The position numbers were made by a program, and so were the translations under genes. The notes beneath the pieces were generated by a model. That model worked only from the letters and a program-made list of their open reading frames with translations. It did not search any database and was not told the DNA's origin. This document shows, piece after piece, positions 41,706 to 51,817 of a stretch of 64,000 nucleotides of DNA; position 1 is the first letter of the stretch; the number at the start of each line of letters is the position of its first letter. This stretch comes from Actinoplanes italicus (GTDB lineage: Bacteria > Actinomycetota > Actinomycetes > Mycobacteriales > Micromonosporaceae), in NCBI RefSeq assembly GCF_003001815.1, contig NZ_PVMZ01000035.1, positions 17,220-81,219 on the forward strand, read 5' to 3'.

Positions 41706-42527
41706 ATGCGGTACGTCATCGTGGGCTGCGGAAACGTCGGCCTGGAACTGGCCGCCCGCTGGACCCACGCCGGGCACCGCGTCGTCGGCACCACCACGAC
41801 ACCCGGCCGCGTCGACGAGGTCGGCAGCGTCTGCGCCGAGGTCGCCGTGCTCCGCGGCTCCGACCACGACGCCCTCGCCCGCATCGCCGAGAACGCCGAC
41901 GCCGTCGTGCTGACCGTCAGCCCGCGGATCAGCCGGTCCTTCGACGCCGGCGCCCGCGTCACCGAATACGCCGACACCCTCACCGCCACCGCCCGCACCG
42001 CCGTCGCCGTACACCCGAGAGTGGTCTTCACCAGCTCGATCTCCGTCTACGGCCGCGGCAACGGCGACCCGGTCCACGAGGACACCCCGCTCACCGACGC
42101 CGTGGACGCCTCACCGCGCAACTTCATCGCGGCCGAGGAGGCGGTGCTGGCCACCCCGCGCGGCGCGGTCGTGCGCATTCCCGATGTGTACGGCCACCCG
42201 CGCGACATTGACTACGCGGAGCGAGCCGAACTCGCTCACCGGATGCTCGGCGGCAGCGTCCCGTTCGACGGCGACGCCCTGATCTACCGCATCGACTACC
42301 GCGACGCGGCCGCCGCCCTCGACTTCGTCGTCACCCACGACCTGACCGGCGTCTACAACGCGGTGCCCGACGCGGTCGTGCCGCTGCCGAACCGCGAGTT
42401 CTTCGCCGGCGTCACCGCCGAATGCGGCCTGCCCGAGCTGACCTATCGCGGCGAGATCGCCACCCCGGCCGTCCCGATCACCTCGGCCCGGCTGCGCGCC
42501 GCCGGTTTCGCCTTCACCGCGTCGTGA
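41706..42527 (+). CDS. NAD(P)-dependent epimerase/dehydratase-like (YeeZ-type) protein
   Basis: A 273-residue extended short-chain dehydrogenase. The Rossmann motif is YVIVGCGNVGLELAARW, and the Ser/Tyr region reads VFTSSISVYGRGNGDPVHED. The usual YxxxK is not conserved (NFIAAEEAV follows), as in YeeZ-like NAD(P)-binding proteins. GGAG precedes ATG 41706. Function in the cell is unknown. Confidence 0.82.
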   Translation: MRYVIVGCGNVGLELAARWTHAGHRVVGTTTTPGRVDEVGSVCAEVAVLRGSDHDALARIAENADAVVLTVSPRISRSFDAGARVTEYADTLTATARTAVAVHPRVVFTSSISVYGRGNGDPVHEDTPLTDAVDASPRNFIAAEEAVLATPRGAVVRIPDVYGHPRDIDYAERAELAHRMLGGSVPFDGDALIYRIDYRDAAAALDFVVTHDLTGVYNAVPDAVVPLPNREFFAGVTAECGLPELTYRGEIATPAVPITSARLRAAGFAFTAS

Positions 42528-42581
42528 GCGCCGCCCGGACGGGGTGTCTGGATCGCCCGCCGCTACTTATGATCTTGCCTC

Positions 42582-43496
<915 letters not shown>

Positions 43497-43517
<21 letters not shown>

Positions 43518-43563
43518 ACCCCGCCCGGCTCGCGCCGTCCATCGCTGTGCTCCGGATGGCGGC
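43497..43563. repeat. 17-base direct repeat at a gene end
   Basis: GTGCTCCGGATGGCGGC occurs at 43497-43513, across the stop region of the low-complexity gene, and again at 43547-43563. It looks like a local duplication of the gene's last codons. Confidence 0.75.
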
Positions 43564-43656
43564 CCGCGCATAGCCACGGCCCGTGCGTCCGACGGCCGGC
43601 CATGACCCGGCCCGGCGGTATGGAATACCGGGCGGCGACCGGGAATTGGCACGGGT

Positions 43657-44088
43657 ATGACCGAAGCCACGTTCGATCCCCGTCAATTGATTGCGAGCGG
43701 CAGGCTCAGCGTCCTGGCCACCATCAAGGCCAGCGGCCTGCCGCAGCTCTCCCCGGTCACGCACTTCTACGACCGGAACGCCGAGACCATCTACGTGTCC
43801 ATCACCGCCAACCGGGCCAAGACCGCCAACCTGCGCCGCGACCCGCGGGCCGCCCTCGAGGTGACCAGCGCCGACGGCCGGTCCTGGGCGACCGCGGAGG
43901 GCTCGGTGACCCTGATCGGCCCCGGCGACGACCCGGACGGACCCGAGGTGCAGGCCCTCGTCGACTACTACCGCAACGCGGCCGGCGAACACCCGGACTG
44001 GGCCGAGTACCGGCAGGTCATGGTCGACGACCGGCGGGTGCTGATGGCGTTGAAGGTCGAACACGTCTACGGCCAGAAACTCGGCTGA
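43657..44088 (+). CDS. PPOX-class F420-dependent oxidoreductase-like protein
   Basis: A 143-residue split-barrel flavin/F420-binding protein. RLSVLATIKASGLPQLSPVTHFYD, VSITANRAKTANLRRDPRAALEV and the ending LKVEHVYGQKLG fit the PPOX/F420 family (Rv1155 type). It likely binds F420 or FMN and reduces an unknown substrate. It is followed 20 bases later by the DUF6929-like gene, possibly in one transcript. Confidence 0.88.
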   Translation: MTEATFDPRQLIASGRLSVLATIKASGLPQLSPVTHFYDRNAETIYVSITANRAKTANLRRDPRAALEVTSADGRSWATAEGSVTLIGPGDDPDGPEVQALVDYYRNAAGEHPDWAEYRQVMVDDRRVLMALKVEHVYGQKLG

Positions 44089-44108
44089 CGGATGCCAGAA
44101 TCGAAGGC

Positions 44109-44996
44109 GTGCGGCTGCAGATCGAGGAGACCTCGACGCTGACCTTCGACGACGGATCGCCGGTGCGTTCCGCCTCGGCGATCGCGGCGTTCGGCGACGG
44201 ATGGCTCGTGGTGCAGGACGACGCCACCCACGCGGCCTGGCTGCGACCGGACACGGTCACCGCGGTCCGCGTCGTCGACCCGATCGAGGGGCTGGAGGTC
44301 TTCAGTTCCGCCGCAGGCACCAAACACCTCAAACCCGACTTCGAGGCGGCGTGTACGGTGCCCGGCGGCGAAGTCCTCATGCTGGGTTCCGGATCGTCGC
44401 CGACCCGGATGCGCGCCTCCCTGGTCGGCGGCGGCGGGTTCGTCGTCGCCGGTCTGCGCCCGCTGTATCTCGCGATCGCCGCCGCCCTCGGACTGCGCGA
44501 GGACCAGCTGAACCTCGAGGGCGCCTGCCTGGCCGGCGACCGCCTGCGCTGGTTCCAGCGCGGCAACCTGGCCGCCGGAGCACCGACCGCGTCGGCCGAC
44601 GTCGACGCGGCGGCGCTGCTGGCCGCGGTGCGGGGCGAGACGACACCCGACAAGATCGACATTCATGACGTACGCCGGTACGACCTCGGCACCGTCGCCG
44701 GTGTGGCCCTGGCGGTGACCGACGCCGTGGCGCTCGGCGACGGCCGGGTGCTGGTCAGCGCCGCCGCCGAGGACACCCCGAACGCCGTCGACGACGGTCC
44801 GGTGGTGGGTTCGGGCATCGCCCTGCTCGGCGCCGACGGCGAAGCGCCCGTGTTCGCGGCTCTGCCCCGTGCCGAGAAGGTGGAGGGTCTGGCGATCCGT
44901 GAGGTCACCGCGGACGGCGCCCGGCTGCTGGCGGTCGTCGACGCCGACGACTTCGAGGCGCCCTCCGTACAGCTGGCATTGAAGCTCTTCTGGTAA
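44109..44996 (+). CDS. DUF6929-like beta-propeller protein
   Basis: A 295-residue protein with repeated beta-strand units: ASAIAAFGDGWLVVQDDATHAAWL, VLMLGSGSSPTRMRASLVGG, LNLEGACLAGDRLRWFQRGN, and KVEGLAIREVTADGARLLAVVDADD. The pattern matches DUF6929-type actinobacterial proteins; no catalytic motif. The start GTG 44109 is weakly supported (AAGGC upstream). Function unknown. Confidence 0.7.
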   Translation: MRLQIEETSTLTFDDGSPVRSASAIAAFGDGWLVVQDDATHAAWLRPDTVTAVRVVDPIEGLEVFSSAAGTKHLKPDFEAACTVPGGEVLMLGSGSSPTRMRASLVGGGGFVVAGLRPLYLAIAAALGLREDQLNLEGACLAGDRLRWFQRGNLAAGAPTASADVDAAALLAAVRGETTPDKIDIHDVRRYDLGTVAGVALAVTDAVALGDGRVLVSAAAEDTPNAVDDGPVVGSGIALLGADGEAPVFAALPRAEKVEGLAIREVTADGARLLAVVDADDFEAPSVQLALKLFW

Positions 44997-45205
44997 ATGA
45001 TTTGCCGTCCGTTGTCGTCGCGCTGAAGAATGGCGATCGGCCCCGGCGGTTTTAGAAGAAAGCGCCTACGCAGCGGGCGCACTGGCGATCAAACCACGCT
45101 TGTCCGCATGCCATCTCCGCGACCGATCCTTCACATCGGAACCGCTACGGGGCCACCCTTTTCTTCTTGAGTAATTGAGTTCCGCGAGTAATGAGGTGTT
45201 TCCCG

Positions 45206-46006
45206 ATGACCGACGAGGTGATCATCCGGAGTGGTTTCCGTGGCCTGCGCTATGTCGACGGCCGATTCGACCAGGTCCTGGAGCCGGGCCGTTACGAGCT
45301 GCCGCGGCGCCGCCGGTTCGGTGGCCGCGTGGCGAAGGTCGACGTCGTCCAGATCGACCTGCGTGAGCGTGAGCTCAACATCAAGGGCCAGGAGATCCTG
45401 ACCGCCGACAAGGTCGCGGTCCGGGTCAACATCATCACGCATTTCCGGGTGACCGACCCGGTCGCTGCCGTCGAGGAGGTGGCCGACTACACCGACCGCG
45501 TCTACAGCGACGTGCAGCTCGCCGCCCGCCGCTCGCTCGCGTCGATGACCCTCGAGGCGATCCTCACCAACCGCAACCAGCTCTCCGAGGACATCCTGCG
45601 CGACGTCGAGGGCGTGTCGGCCGGCTACGGCGTACGCATCATCCGCGCCGACGTGAAGGACCTGGTCTTCCCGGGCAACCTGCAGGACGTCATGAACCGG
45701 GTGCTGACCGCCCAGCGTCTCGCCGAGGCACAGATGGTCGAAGCCCGTACCAAAGCAGATCGTGAGACCTTGGAAGCGACGTCGCGGGCCAGCGCCGCAC
45801 GGCTGGCAGCCGAGGCCGACGCCGAGGCCAAGCGGATCCGCGCGGACGCCGAGGTCGACGCCCTGCGCCGGCTCGCCGACGCCGCCGAGGCGTACACGCA
45901 GCACCCGGCCCTGCTGCGGCTGCGTGAGCTGGAGACGCTCGGTGCGCTGGGCGCCAACGCGTCGGCCCGCCTGTACATCGGCTTCGACAAGCACGTAGCC
46001 GAGTAG
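45206..46006 (+). CDS. SPFH/Band 7 (slipin-like) protein
   Basis: A 266-residue protein with an SPFH domain from about 5 to 190: VVQIDLRERELNIKGQEILTADKVAVRVNIITHFRVTDP and VRIIRADVKDLVFPGNLQDVMNRVLTAQR. An Ala/Glu/Arg coiled coil follows (AQMVEARTKADRETLEATSRA). It lacks the usual N-terminal membrane hairpin, so it may be a soluble or peripheral member. ATG 45206 is preferred (GAGG at a suitable distance); an upstream ATG 45191 is in frame. A terminator hairpin follows. Confidence 0.85.
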   Translation: MTDEVIIRSGFRGLRYVDGRFDQVLEPGRYELPRRRRFGGRVAKVDVVQIDLRERELNIKGQEILTADKVAVRVNIITHFRVTDPVAAVEEVADYTDRVYSDVQLAARRSLASMTLEAILTNRNQLSEDILRDVEGVSAGYGVRIIRADVKDLVFPGNLQDVMNRVLTAQRLAEAQMVEARTKADRETLEATSRASAARLAAEADAEAKRIRADAEVDALRRLADAAEAYTQHPALLRLRELETLGALGANASARLYIGFDKHVAE

Positions 46007-46025
46007 GAACTCTCCTCAACCGGGC

Positions 46026-46057
46026 GATGGCGCGACCGATCTACCGGTCGCGCCATC
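46026..46057 (+). terminator. Hairpin terminator after SPFH gene
   Basis: Thirteen-bp perfect stem GATGGCGCGACCG/CGGTCGCGCCATC, six-base loop. Confidence 0.8.
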
Positions 46058-46084
46058 ATCATCGCTGCCCCGCGGAGGTTCCCC

Positions 46085-46816
46085 ATGCGTTTCCACACCG
46101 AAACCCTGGACGCGGGCAGCATGGACCTGATCGAGAAACCACCCCTGGCCGTCGTGATCGACCTCGACGACACCCTGTTCCCGCAGAGCAGCCACCTCTA
46201 CGGCGCCGCCCGGGCGGTCGGCCGCGCGGGCGCCGCCGCCGGGCTCGACCAGGTGCGCCTGAGCCGCGCCGTCCGCCGCCAGCTGATATCCGGCTCCGAC
46301 CGCGGCCGCACCATCGACCGTGCGCTGATCGCCTACGGCATCGCCCCCGACCTGGCCGCCGACCTGATCCCGGTGCTGGTCGCCGCGTTCACCACGTACC
46401 GTCCGCGTCGCCTGCCGCGCTATCCCGGCGCGCTCGACGCCCTGACCGCGATCAGTGCCCGTTACCCGGTGGCCTGCCTGACCGACGGCAACCCCACGAT
46501 CCAGCGGGCCAAACTCGCGGCCACCGGCTTGTCCGAAGCGTTCACCACGATCGTCATAACCGACGAGCTGGGCGGTCGTACGCTGCGCAAACCTCACCCG
46601 GAGGGCTTGCGTCAGGCAGCCGAGACCCTGGGTGTGCACCCCACCGGCCTGGTGGTGATCGGCGACCGCCCCGGAAAGGACATGGCGGTGGCGGCAGCGC
46701 TCGGCGCCCGCTCGATCCGTGTCCGGACCGGCGAATACGCCGACGCCCCCGATGAACCCGCCGCCACCGCCACAGTCCCCGACCTGCAGGCCGCGGCCAC
46801 CCTGCTGGGCGCCTGA
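46085..46816 (+). CDS. HAD-superfamily hydrolase
   Basis: A 243-residue phosphatase-like protein. Motif I is VVIDLDDTLFP, motif II is CLTDGNP, the Lys is in LRKPHPEG and motif IV is VVIGDRPGKDMAVAAALG. All four catalytic elements are present. A helical cap is inserted after motif I. GGAGG precedes the ATG. Substrate unknown; perhaps a small phosphorylated metabolite. Confidence 0.9.
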   Translation: MRFHTETLDAGSMDLIEKPPLAVVIDLDDTLFPQSSHLYGAARAVGRAGAAAGLDQVRLSRAVRRQLISGSDRGRTIDRALIAYGIAPDLAADLIPVLVAAFTTYRPRRLPRYPGALDALTAISARYPVACLTDGNPTIQRAKLAATGLSEAFTTIVITDELGGRTLRKPHPEGLRQAAETLGVHPTGLVVIGDRPGKDMAVAAALGARSIRVRTGEYADAPDEPAATATVPDLQAAATLLGA

Positions 46817-46820
46817 ACCC

Positions 46821-46842
46821 CAGCGGTGTGGCACAGCCGGGG
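46821..46842. repeat. Intergenic repeat, copy 2 (half)
   Basis: CAGCGGTGTGGCACAGCCGG, one arm of the palindrome found at 41329, with one changed pair (TGT for TAC). It fills the 26-base gap between the convergent HAD and membrane-protein genes. Confidence 0.7.
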
Positions 46843-47877
46843 TCAGTTCCGGGCCAGGCCGGCCCGCCGGCGACCGCTGCCGGTGGTGATCAGGCCGATC
46901 GTGACGGCCAGCGCGAAGGCCAGCATGATCGCGACCAGCGGATTGGCGGCCTGATTGGCCAGCGGATAGATCCAGTCGACGGCGAGCGGCACGGCGGCCG
47001 TGTCCGGGTCGGGCCACATGCTGAGGACACTGTCGACGGTGTTCACCCCGCACAGGAGGGCGACCGGCGGCACGAGCAGCACGAGCGACCACCGTGACAC
47101 TCCCGGCGTACGCGCCACCCGGTGGGTCAGCCACGTCATGAACGGCCACGCCAGCAGCACTCCGAGCGCCGCACCGGCGACGGCCGCGTCGCGTACCCCG
47201 CCCGGCTCGGCCGGAAAGGCGCTGACGGTGACGTTCTCGACGGAGCCGGTCAGCCGCAGCAGCACCCCGTCGCGGTGAGCCCAGAACGTGCTCGCGCCGA
47301 CGATCGAACCGGTCTGCCAGCCCTCGGCCGCCAATGTCCGCCGGGCGTCGGTGACGACCGCCGGGTCACCGGCCGGGTAGACCCGGGTCCGCCCGATCGG
47401 AGCAGGCAGCGGCCCCTCCCACCCCTCGGCCCCGAGCTGCTGGAACTCACCCTCGGCCTGGTAGCCGTACGCCAGGTCGAGAAGATTCCCGTCACCGCTC
47501 GTGTGCGTGCTCGACGGTGCCCGCCCGGCCAGCGCGTCACTGAGCGCCGCGACGTCGGTGCCGGCGAGCGGCGAGGCACTCCAGCCCGCGTAGGCCCCGG
47601 CGCCACCGAGCACGAGCGCGGTCCACACCGTGACCAGGACGGTGACCAGCTTCCCGGCCCAGCCGGCCGGAACGAGCCGCAGCCGCAGCCCGGTCAGCAC
47701 GACCCAGACCGTCTCGTCCCGCGACGGCCGGGTCTGCCCGGGAGCCGCCGCGTCGAGCAGCGTCGTGAGGATCTCGAGGCCGCGTTCCCGCCGGTAGAAG
47801 CGCGGGTAGACCCGGAGCAGCCGCCGGTAGGCCTTCTCCAGCTCCGACGAGGGGTCAGGCGACGAGGGGTCAGGCAT
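46843..47877 (-). CDS. Membrane protein coupled to a PadR regulator
   Basis: A 344-residue protein. A cytoplasmic N-terminus (LEKAYRRLLRVYPRFYRRERGLEILTTLLDAA) is followed by a membrane helix (about 85-105), a long extracytoplasmic domain and three more helices. The N-terminal YRRLLRxYPxxYRRERGxEML pattern is typical of membrane proteins encoded with PadR regulators in actinobacteria; no function is known. Its ATG overlaps the end of the PadR gene by eight bases. Confidence 0.78.
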   Translation of the reverse strand: MPDPSSPDPSSELEKAYRRLLRVYPRFYRRERGLEILTTLLDAAAPGQTRPSRDETVWVVLTGLRLRLVPAGWAGKLVTVLVTVWTALVLGGAGAYAGWSASPLAGTDVAALSDALAGRAPSSTHTSGDGNLLDLAYGYQAEGEFQQLGAEGWEGPLPAPIGRTRVYPAGDPAVVTDARRTLAAEGWQTGSIVGASTFWAHRDGVLLRLTGSVENVTVSAFPAEPGGVRDAAVAGAALGVLLAWPFMTWLTHRVARTPGVSRWSLVLLVPPVALLCGVNTVDSVLSMWPDPDTAAVPLAVDWIYPLANQAANPLVAIMLAFALAVTIGLITTGSGRRRAGLARN

Positions 47878-48187
47878 AGTGCGCTCGCAACCGCGCCCCG
47901 GCGACCCGCGCGTTGGACTCCATCCGAGCGATCGCGGTCTCCAGCTCGGCGCGCCCGTCGTCGGAGAGCACGTAGTAGCGCCGCAGCCGCCCGCCGACGG
48001 CCTCCTCCCGGTCGACCCTGATGAACCCGTCGGCGGTGAGCCGGTCCAGCGCGGCATAGAGCGTGCCGGCCTTGAGCCTGACCCGCCCGTCGGAGAGCTC
48101 CTCGACCGACTGCATGATCCCGTACCCGTGCAGGGGTGTGCGGACCAGCGCGGTGAGGATGAAGAACGTGGGTTCCTGCATCGCCAT
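47870..48187 (-). CDS. PadR-family transcriptional regulator
   Basis: A 105-residue winged-helix regulator: FFILTALVRTPLHGYGIMQSVEEL, LKAGTLYAALDRLTADGFI (recognition helix), and GRLRRYYVLSDDGRAEL (wing). It lacks the long C-terminal helix domain and belongs to the short PadR subgroup. It probably represses itself and the downstream membrane protein. An AT-rich sequence follows upstream (48190-48222: ATAGATCGTCTCTATATACAG), a likely promoter/operator. Confidence 0.9.
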   Translation of the reverse strand: MAMQEPTFFILTALVRTPLHGYGIMQSVEELSDGRVRLKAGTLYAALDRLTADGFIRVDREEAVGGRLRRYYVLSDDGRAELETAIARMESNARVAGARLRAHYA

Positions 48188-48189
48188 GA

Positions 48190-48225
48190 CCTGAACTATA
48201 GATCGTCTCTATATACAGTCAATCT
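48190..48225. promoter_or_regulatory. PadR promoter/operator candidate
   Basis: Unusually AT-rich tract for this genome, containing ATAGA..TCTAT-like halves (ATAGATCGTCTCTAT). Overlaps the 3' end of the PaaX-like gene. Confidence 0.45.
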
Positions 48226-49006
48226 GTAGGTCCAGGAGATCCTCGGCCACGGCCCGCGCCGGCTCCAGGTAGGCGGCCTCCAGATCGCGGAACAGCTTCT
48301 GCGCGCGGGCCGCCGGCCAGCCCGGTGGCAGGTGCTCGACCGGCAGCCGCGGGTCACGGCGGATCGCGCCGAGCCACTCGGCGGTCAGGCTGAGCCGCGC
48401 CGCGAGCGGATCCTCGAACGGCGCCGGCCCCTCCCATCGGTCCAGGAACTCCTGGTAGCGGGCCGAGACCTCACTCAGGTCGTACGCGTCACGCACCATC
48501 GCACCGATGTCGGTCAGGTCGGCCGCCCGAGCGTGAAAGACCCGCGCATGCGCCGACAGCCCCAGCCCCGTGACGATGTCCTGAGCGGGAACCACCCCCG
48601 GTGCGATCCACAACCCGCCCTGCAGCGGCCCGAACCCCGACCACGCCAGCTGTGACCGCAACCCGTGCCGCTCCCGCTGCCACGACTCCGGCAGCGAGAA
48701 GCAGAGCAGCGTCCACGTACCGTCCCAGCGATCGTTGACCGCCCCGGCCTCCCAGATCCGCGAACGCCCGTCGTGCAGCAGGTCGGCGGCCCGCGCCGTG
48801 AGCCCGAAGTACATCTTGCGGCCGTCGCGCTGCCGCTTCAGCAGCCCCCGGTTGACCATGCGGGTGAGGGTGGACCGGGTGGCGTGCGACGAGACGCCGA
48901 GCCGCCCGAGCACGTCGATCGCGCTGCCGGAGAAGACGCACACGTCCCGGTCCAGCACGAAGTCTCCGAGCAACATCAACATCAGCGTCTGCGGATTCGG
49001 CGGCAT
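48209..49006 (-). CDS. PaaX-family transcriptional regulator
   Basis: A 265-residue protein. The N-terminal winged helix (VLGRLGVSSHATRSTLTRMVNRGLLKRQRDGRKMYFGLTA) and the middle domain (WDGTWTLLCFSLPESWQRERHGLRSQLAWSGFGPLQGGLWIAP) match PaaX-like repressors, which often respond to CoA thioesters. It is divergent from an ABC transporter operon; an inverted repeat GTTAGGC/GCCTAAC lies between them. It probably controls the transporter. The ligand is unknown. Confidence 0.88.
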   Translation of the reverse strand: MPPNPQTLMLMLLGDFVLDRDVCVFSGSAIDVLGRLGVSSHATRSTLTRMVNRGLLKRQRDGRKMYFGLTARAADLLHDGRSRIWEAGAVNDRWDGTWTLLCFSLPESWQRERHGLRSQLAWSGFGPLQGGLWIAPGVVPAQDIVTGLGLSAHARVFHARAADLTDIGAMVRDAYDLSEVSARYQEFLDRWEGPAPFEDPLAARLSLTAEWLGAIRRDPRLPVEHLPPGWPAARAQKLFRDLEAAYLEPARAVAEDLLDLQIDCI

Positions 49007-49015
49007 GCGCTAGAT

Positions 49016-49055
49016 GTTAGGCACATTCTTGACGGCCGTGAAGAGAAAGCCTAAC
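49016..49055. promoter_or_regulatory. Candidate PaaX operator
   Basis: Inverted repeat GTTAGGC (49016-49022) and GCCTAAC (49049-49055) with a 26-base spacer, in the promoter region between the PaaX-like gene and the transporter. The spacing suits two half-sites on successive turns. Confidence 0.55.
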
Positions 49056-49082
49056 TTCGATGAATCCTCAAGGGAGGTCATC

Positions 49083-50246
49083 GTGCGAAGAACCGGTCTC
49101 CTGCTAGTCCTCACCCTTGCGATAACCGCCGCGAGCTGCGGCAATGACACCGGCAGCGGCGCCGACACGATCCGGATCGGCCAGATCGTGTCGCTCACCG
49201 GCAACTACTCACCGCTCGGCACCGAGAACCAGAAATCCGTCGCCCTCGCCGTCGAGAAGATCAACGCGGCCGGCGGGATCGGCGGCAAGCAGATCGAACT
49301 GTCCGTCCGCGACGACAAGAGCCTGCCCGACCAGGCCGTCCTCGCCTTCAACGAACTCAAGGGCGGCTCCGACGCCATCATCGGATCGCCGTTCAGCAAC
49401 TCGGCACTGGCCACCATCCCGCTGGTCGACCGCGAGGAGATCCCCTACGTCTCGCTCACCCCGGCCGACGAGCAGGTCAACCCCGTCCATCCGTACGTCT
49501 TCGTGGTCCCCGCCACCTCCGGCACCTACGCCGAGGCAGCCCTGCAGTACTTCCAATCCGCGAAACTCACGAAGGTCGCGCTCGCCTACGACACCAAGAG
49601 CAGCTACGCGGTCGCCGGAGCCAAAGGCCTTCAGAACAAGGCTTCGCAGTACGGCGTGACGGTCGCGCCGATCGAGGAGTTCCAGACCACCGCCACCGAG
49701 TTCGGAGCCGTGTTCACCCACGTCCGCGCCTCCGACGCGCAGGCCCTGATGGTCTGGGCCACGGGCGCACCCGCGGTCGCGCTCACCAAGCAGTACGCCG
49801 CCTCCGGCCTGACCATCCCACTGGTCCTGACCGGCGCCCAGGCCAGCAAACTCTTCCTCGAACCCGCCGGCCCGGCCGCCGAGGGCGCGGTCATCGCCAG
49901 CTCCGTCGGCGTCGTCGGCGAACACCTGCCGGCCGGCGAACTCAAGACCGCCGTCGACGAACTGACCAGCTCCTTCACCACGAAGTACGGCTACCCGCCG
50001 CCGCAGTTCGCCCAGGACGGCTGGAGCGGCGTCAAACTCCTCGCGGCCGCCATCGAGAAGGCCGGCGACACCGACCGCAAGAAGGTCCGCGACGCCCTCG
50101 AAGGCCTCACCCTCACCACCCCGAACGGCACCTACACCTACTCAGCCACCGACCACTCCGGACTCACCACCGACTTCATCTCGGTCAACACGATCGAGGG
50201 GGGCAAGTTCGTACCCACCGAATTCTCCAAGGCCCGATACAAGTGA
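49083..50246 (+). CDS. livJ: Branched-chain amino-acid-type ABC transporter substrate-binding lipoprotein
   Basis: A 387-residue lipoprotein. The signal ends with lipobox ITAASC (Cys19). The Peripla_BP_6 domain starts with IRIGQIVSLTGNYSPLG and continues with NQKSVALAVEKINAAGGIGGKQIEL and VALAYDTKSSYAVAGAKGLQ. GTG 49083 follows AGGGAGG. It delivers its ligand to the permease pair at 51818 and 52675. The real ligand may be an aromatic or aliphatic acid, as PaaX-like control hints. Confidence 0.88.
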   Translation: MRRTGLLLVLTLAITAASCGNDTGSGADTIRIGQIVSLTGNYSPLGTENQKSVALAVEKINAAGGIGGKQIELSVRDDKSLPDQAVLAFNELKGGSDAIIGSPFSNSALATIPLVDREEIPYVSLTPADEQVNPVHPYVFVVPATSGTYAEAALQYFQSAKLTKVALAYDTKSSYAVAGAKGLQNKASQYGVTVAPIEEFQTTATEFGAVFTHVRASDAQALMVWATGAPAVALTKQYAASGLTIPLVLTGAQASKLFLEPAGPAAEGAVIASSVGVVGEHLPAGELKTAVDELTSSFTTKYGYPPPQFAQDGWSGVKLLAAAIEKAGDTDRKKVRDALEGLTLTTPNGTYTYSATDHSGLTTDFISVNTIEGGKFVPTEFSKARYK

Positions 50247-51064
50247 AACTGACCGTGGACAATGTCTCCCGCGCGTTCGGCGGCGTCTACGCCGTCCGCG
50301 ACGTGAGCCTGACGGTGCCGTCCGGCGAACTACGCGCGATCATCGGCCCCAACGGCGCCGGCAAATCGACGCTGTTCGCCCTGATCGGCGGCCAGCTCGC
50401 CGCCGACCACGGCACCGTGGCGCTCGACGGACAGCCCGTCGAGCGCCTCCCGGCCCACCGCCGGGCCCGGCACGGCATCGGCGTCGTCTTCCAGGCCGCC
50501 CGGACCTTCCCCGGACTGACCGCGCTCGAGAACGTCATGGTCGGCGCGCACGCCACCACCCGCGCGGGTTTTCTCACCGCCGCCCTGCGCCTGCCCCGGC
50601 ACCACCGCGAGGAACGCCTCATCCGCGAACGCGCCCTGACCTGCCTGGACCGCACCGGCCTCGCCGACTGGGCACACCGCCCCGCCGAGGAACTACCACT
50701 CGGCCAGCAGCGTGCCCTCCAACTGGCCCGCGCCCTCTGCGGCCGGCCCCGCCTGCTGCTGCTCGACGAACCGGCGTCCGGCCTGCGCGCCGCCGAACGC
50801 GAACACCTCGCCACCCTGATCACCGGCCTGCGTGCCGAAGGCCTGACGATCCTGCTGGTCGAGCACGACGTCGCGTTCGTGATGCGACTCGCCGACCGCG
50901 TCACCGTCCTCGACCTGGGCCGCGTCATCGCCGAGGGCACCCCTGCCGAGGTCCGCGCCGACCCCCGCGTCATCGCCGCCTACCTCGGCCCCTCCACCGA
51001 GCCCCCGACCCCCGCTCCCGCTCCCGCTTCGGCCCCGGCTCCGGCGGAAGGGGCCGGCCCATGA
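50243..51064 (+). CDS. livG: ABC transporter ATP-binding protein, LivG type
   Basis: A 273-residue ATPase. Walker A GPNGAGKSTLFALI, signature LPLGQQRALQLARALCG, Walker B LLLLDEPASGL, switch His in VEHDVAF. The C-terminal PTPAPAPASAPAPAEG is a long tail not usual in LivG. Overlaps the preceding gene by four bases and the next by four. Confidence 0.92.
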   Translation: MKLTVDNVSRAFGGVYAVRDVSLTVPSGELRAIIGPNGAGKSTLFALIGGQLAADHGTVALDGQPVERLPAHRRARHGIGVVFQAARTFPGLTALENVMVGAHATTRAGFLTAALRLPRHHREERLIRERALTCLDRTGLADWAHRPAEELPLGQQRALQLARALCGRPRLLLLDEPASGLRAAEREHLATLITGLRAEGLTILLVEHDVAFVMRLADRVTVLDLGRVIAEGTPAEVRADPRVIAAYLGPSTEPPTPAPAPASAPAPAEGAGP

Positions 51065-51744
51065 CCGCCGTCGTCGAGACACACGACCTCACCGTGCGCT
51101 ACTCGGGTGCCACCGCCCTCGACGGCGTCGACCTGACCGTCCACGACCACGAGATGGTCGCCCTCATCGGCGCCAACGGGGCCGGCAAGTCCACCCTGGT
51201 CAAAGCCCTGTCCGGCCTGATCCGCCCGGCCTCCGGGACGATCACCGTCAACGGCCGGCTCGCCCAGGTCCCCGAGGGCCGCGAGATGTTCGGCGACCTC
51301 ACCGTCGACGACAACCTGCGCCTCGGCGGCTGGCGCAACGGCCGCCACGGCCGCGACACCACCGCGATCTACGACCTGCTGCCCGAGCTGACCACGGTCC
51401 GCCACCGCAAGGCCGGCGCCCTCTCCGGCGGCCAGCAGCAGATGGTCGCCATCGGCCGCGCCCTCATGGCCCGCCCCGACATCCTCGTCATCGACGAACT
51501 CAGCCTCGGCCTCGCCCCGCTGATCGTCACCACCCTCGTCGACCATCTGCGCACCCTCAACACCGACCGCGGCCTGGCCGTCCTGCTGATCGAACAGAAC
51601 GCCCGCCTGGCCCTCGACCTCTGCGACCGCGCCTACGTCCTCGAGGCCGGCCGCATAGCCCTGCAAGGCCCGGCCGCCACCCTCGCCGACGACCCCCGGG
51701 TAGCCGCCGCCTACCTCGGCGGCCATGTGGCGGTGACCCCATGA
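51061..51744 (+). CDS. livF: ABC transporter ATP-binding protein, LivF type
   Basis: A 227-residue ATPase. Walker A GANGAGKSTLVKAL, signature LSGGQQQMVAIGRALM, Walker B ILVIDELSLGL, switch His replaced in LIEQNARLALDLCDRAYVLEAG as is usual for LivF (Gln). It partners LivG. Overlaps livG by four bases. Confidence 0.93.
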   Translation: MTAVVETHDLTVRYSGATALDGVDLTVHDHEMVALIGANGAGKSTLVKALSGLIRPASGTITVNGRLAQVPEGREMFGDLTVDDNLRLGGWRNGRHGRDTTAIYDLLPELTTVRHRKAGALSGGQQQMVAIGRALMARPDILVIDELSLGLAPLIVTTLVDHLRTLNTDRGLAVLLIEQNARLALDLCDRAYVLEAGRIALQGPAATLADDPRVAAAYLGGHVAVTP

Positions 51745-51758
51745 CCGCGGCTGGGTCC

Positions 51759-51791
51759 TACCGCTGTCCGGGCCGCGGTGAGACAGCGGTA
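51759..51791. repeat. Intergenic palindromic repeat, copy 3
   Basis: Inverted repeat TACCGCTGTC/GACAGCGGTA followed by CGGCACAGCTGG; the right arm matches the core of the copies at 41329 and 46821. It lies between livF and livH, i.e. inside the operon. Confidence 0.75.
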
Positions 51792-51817
51792 CGGCACAGC
51801 TGGAGAGGACGGACGGC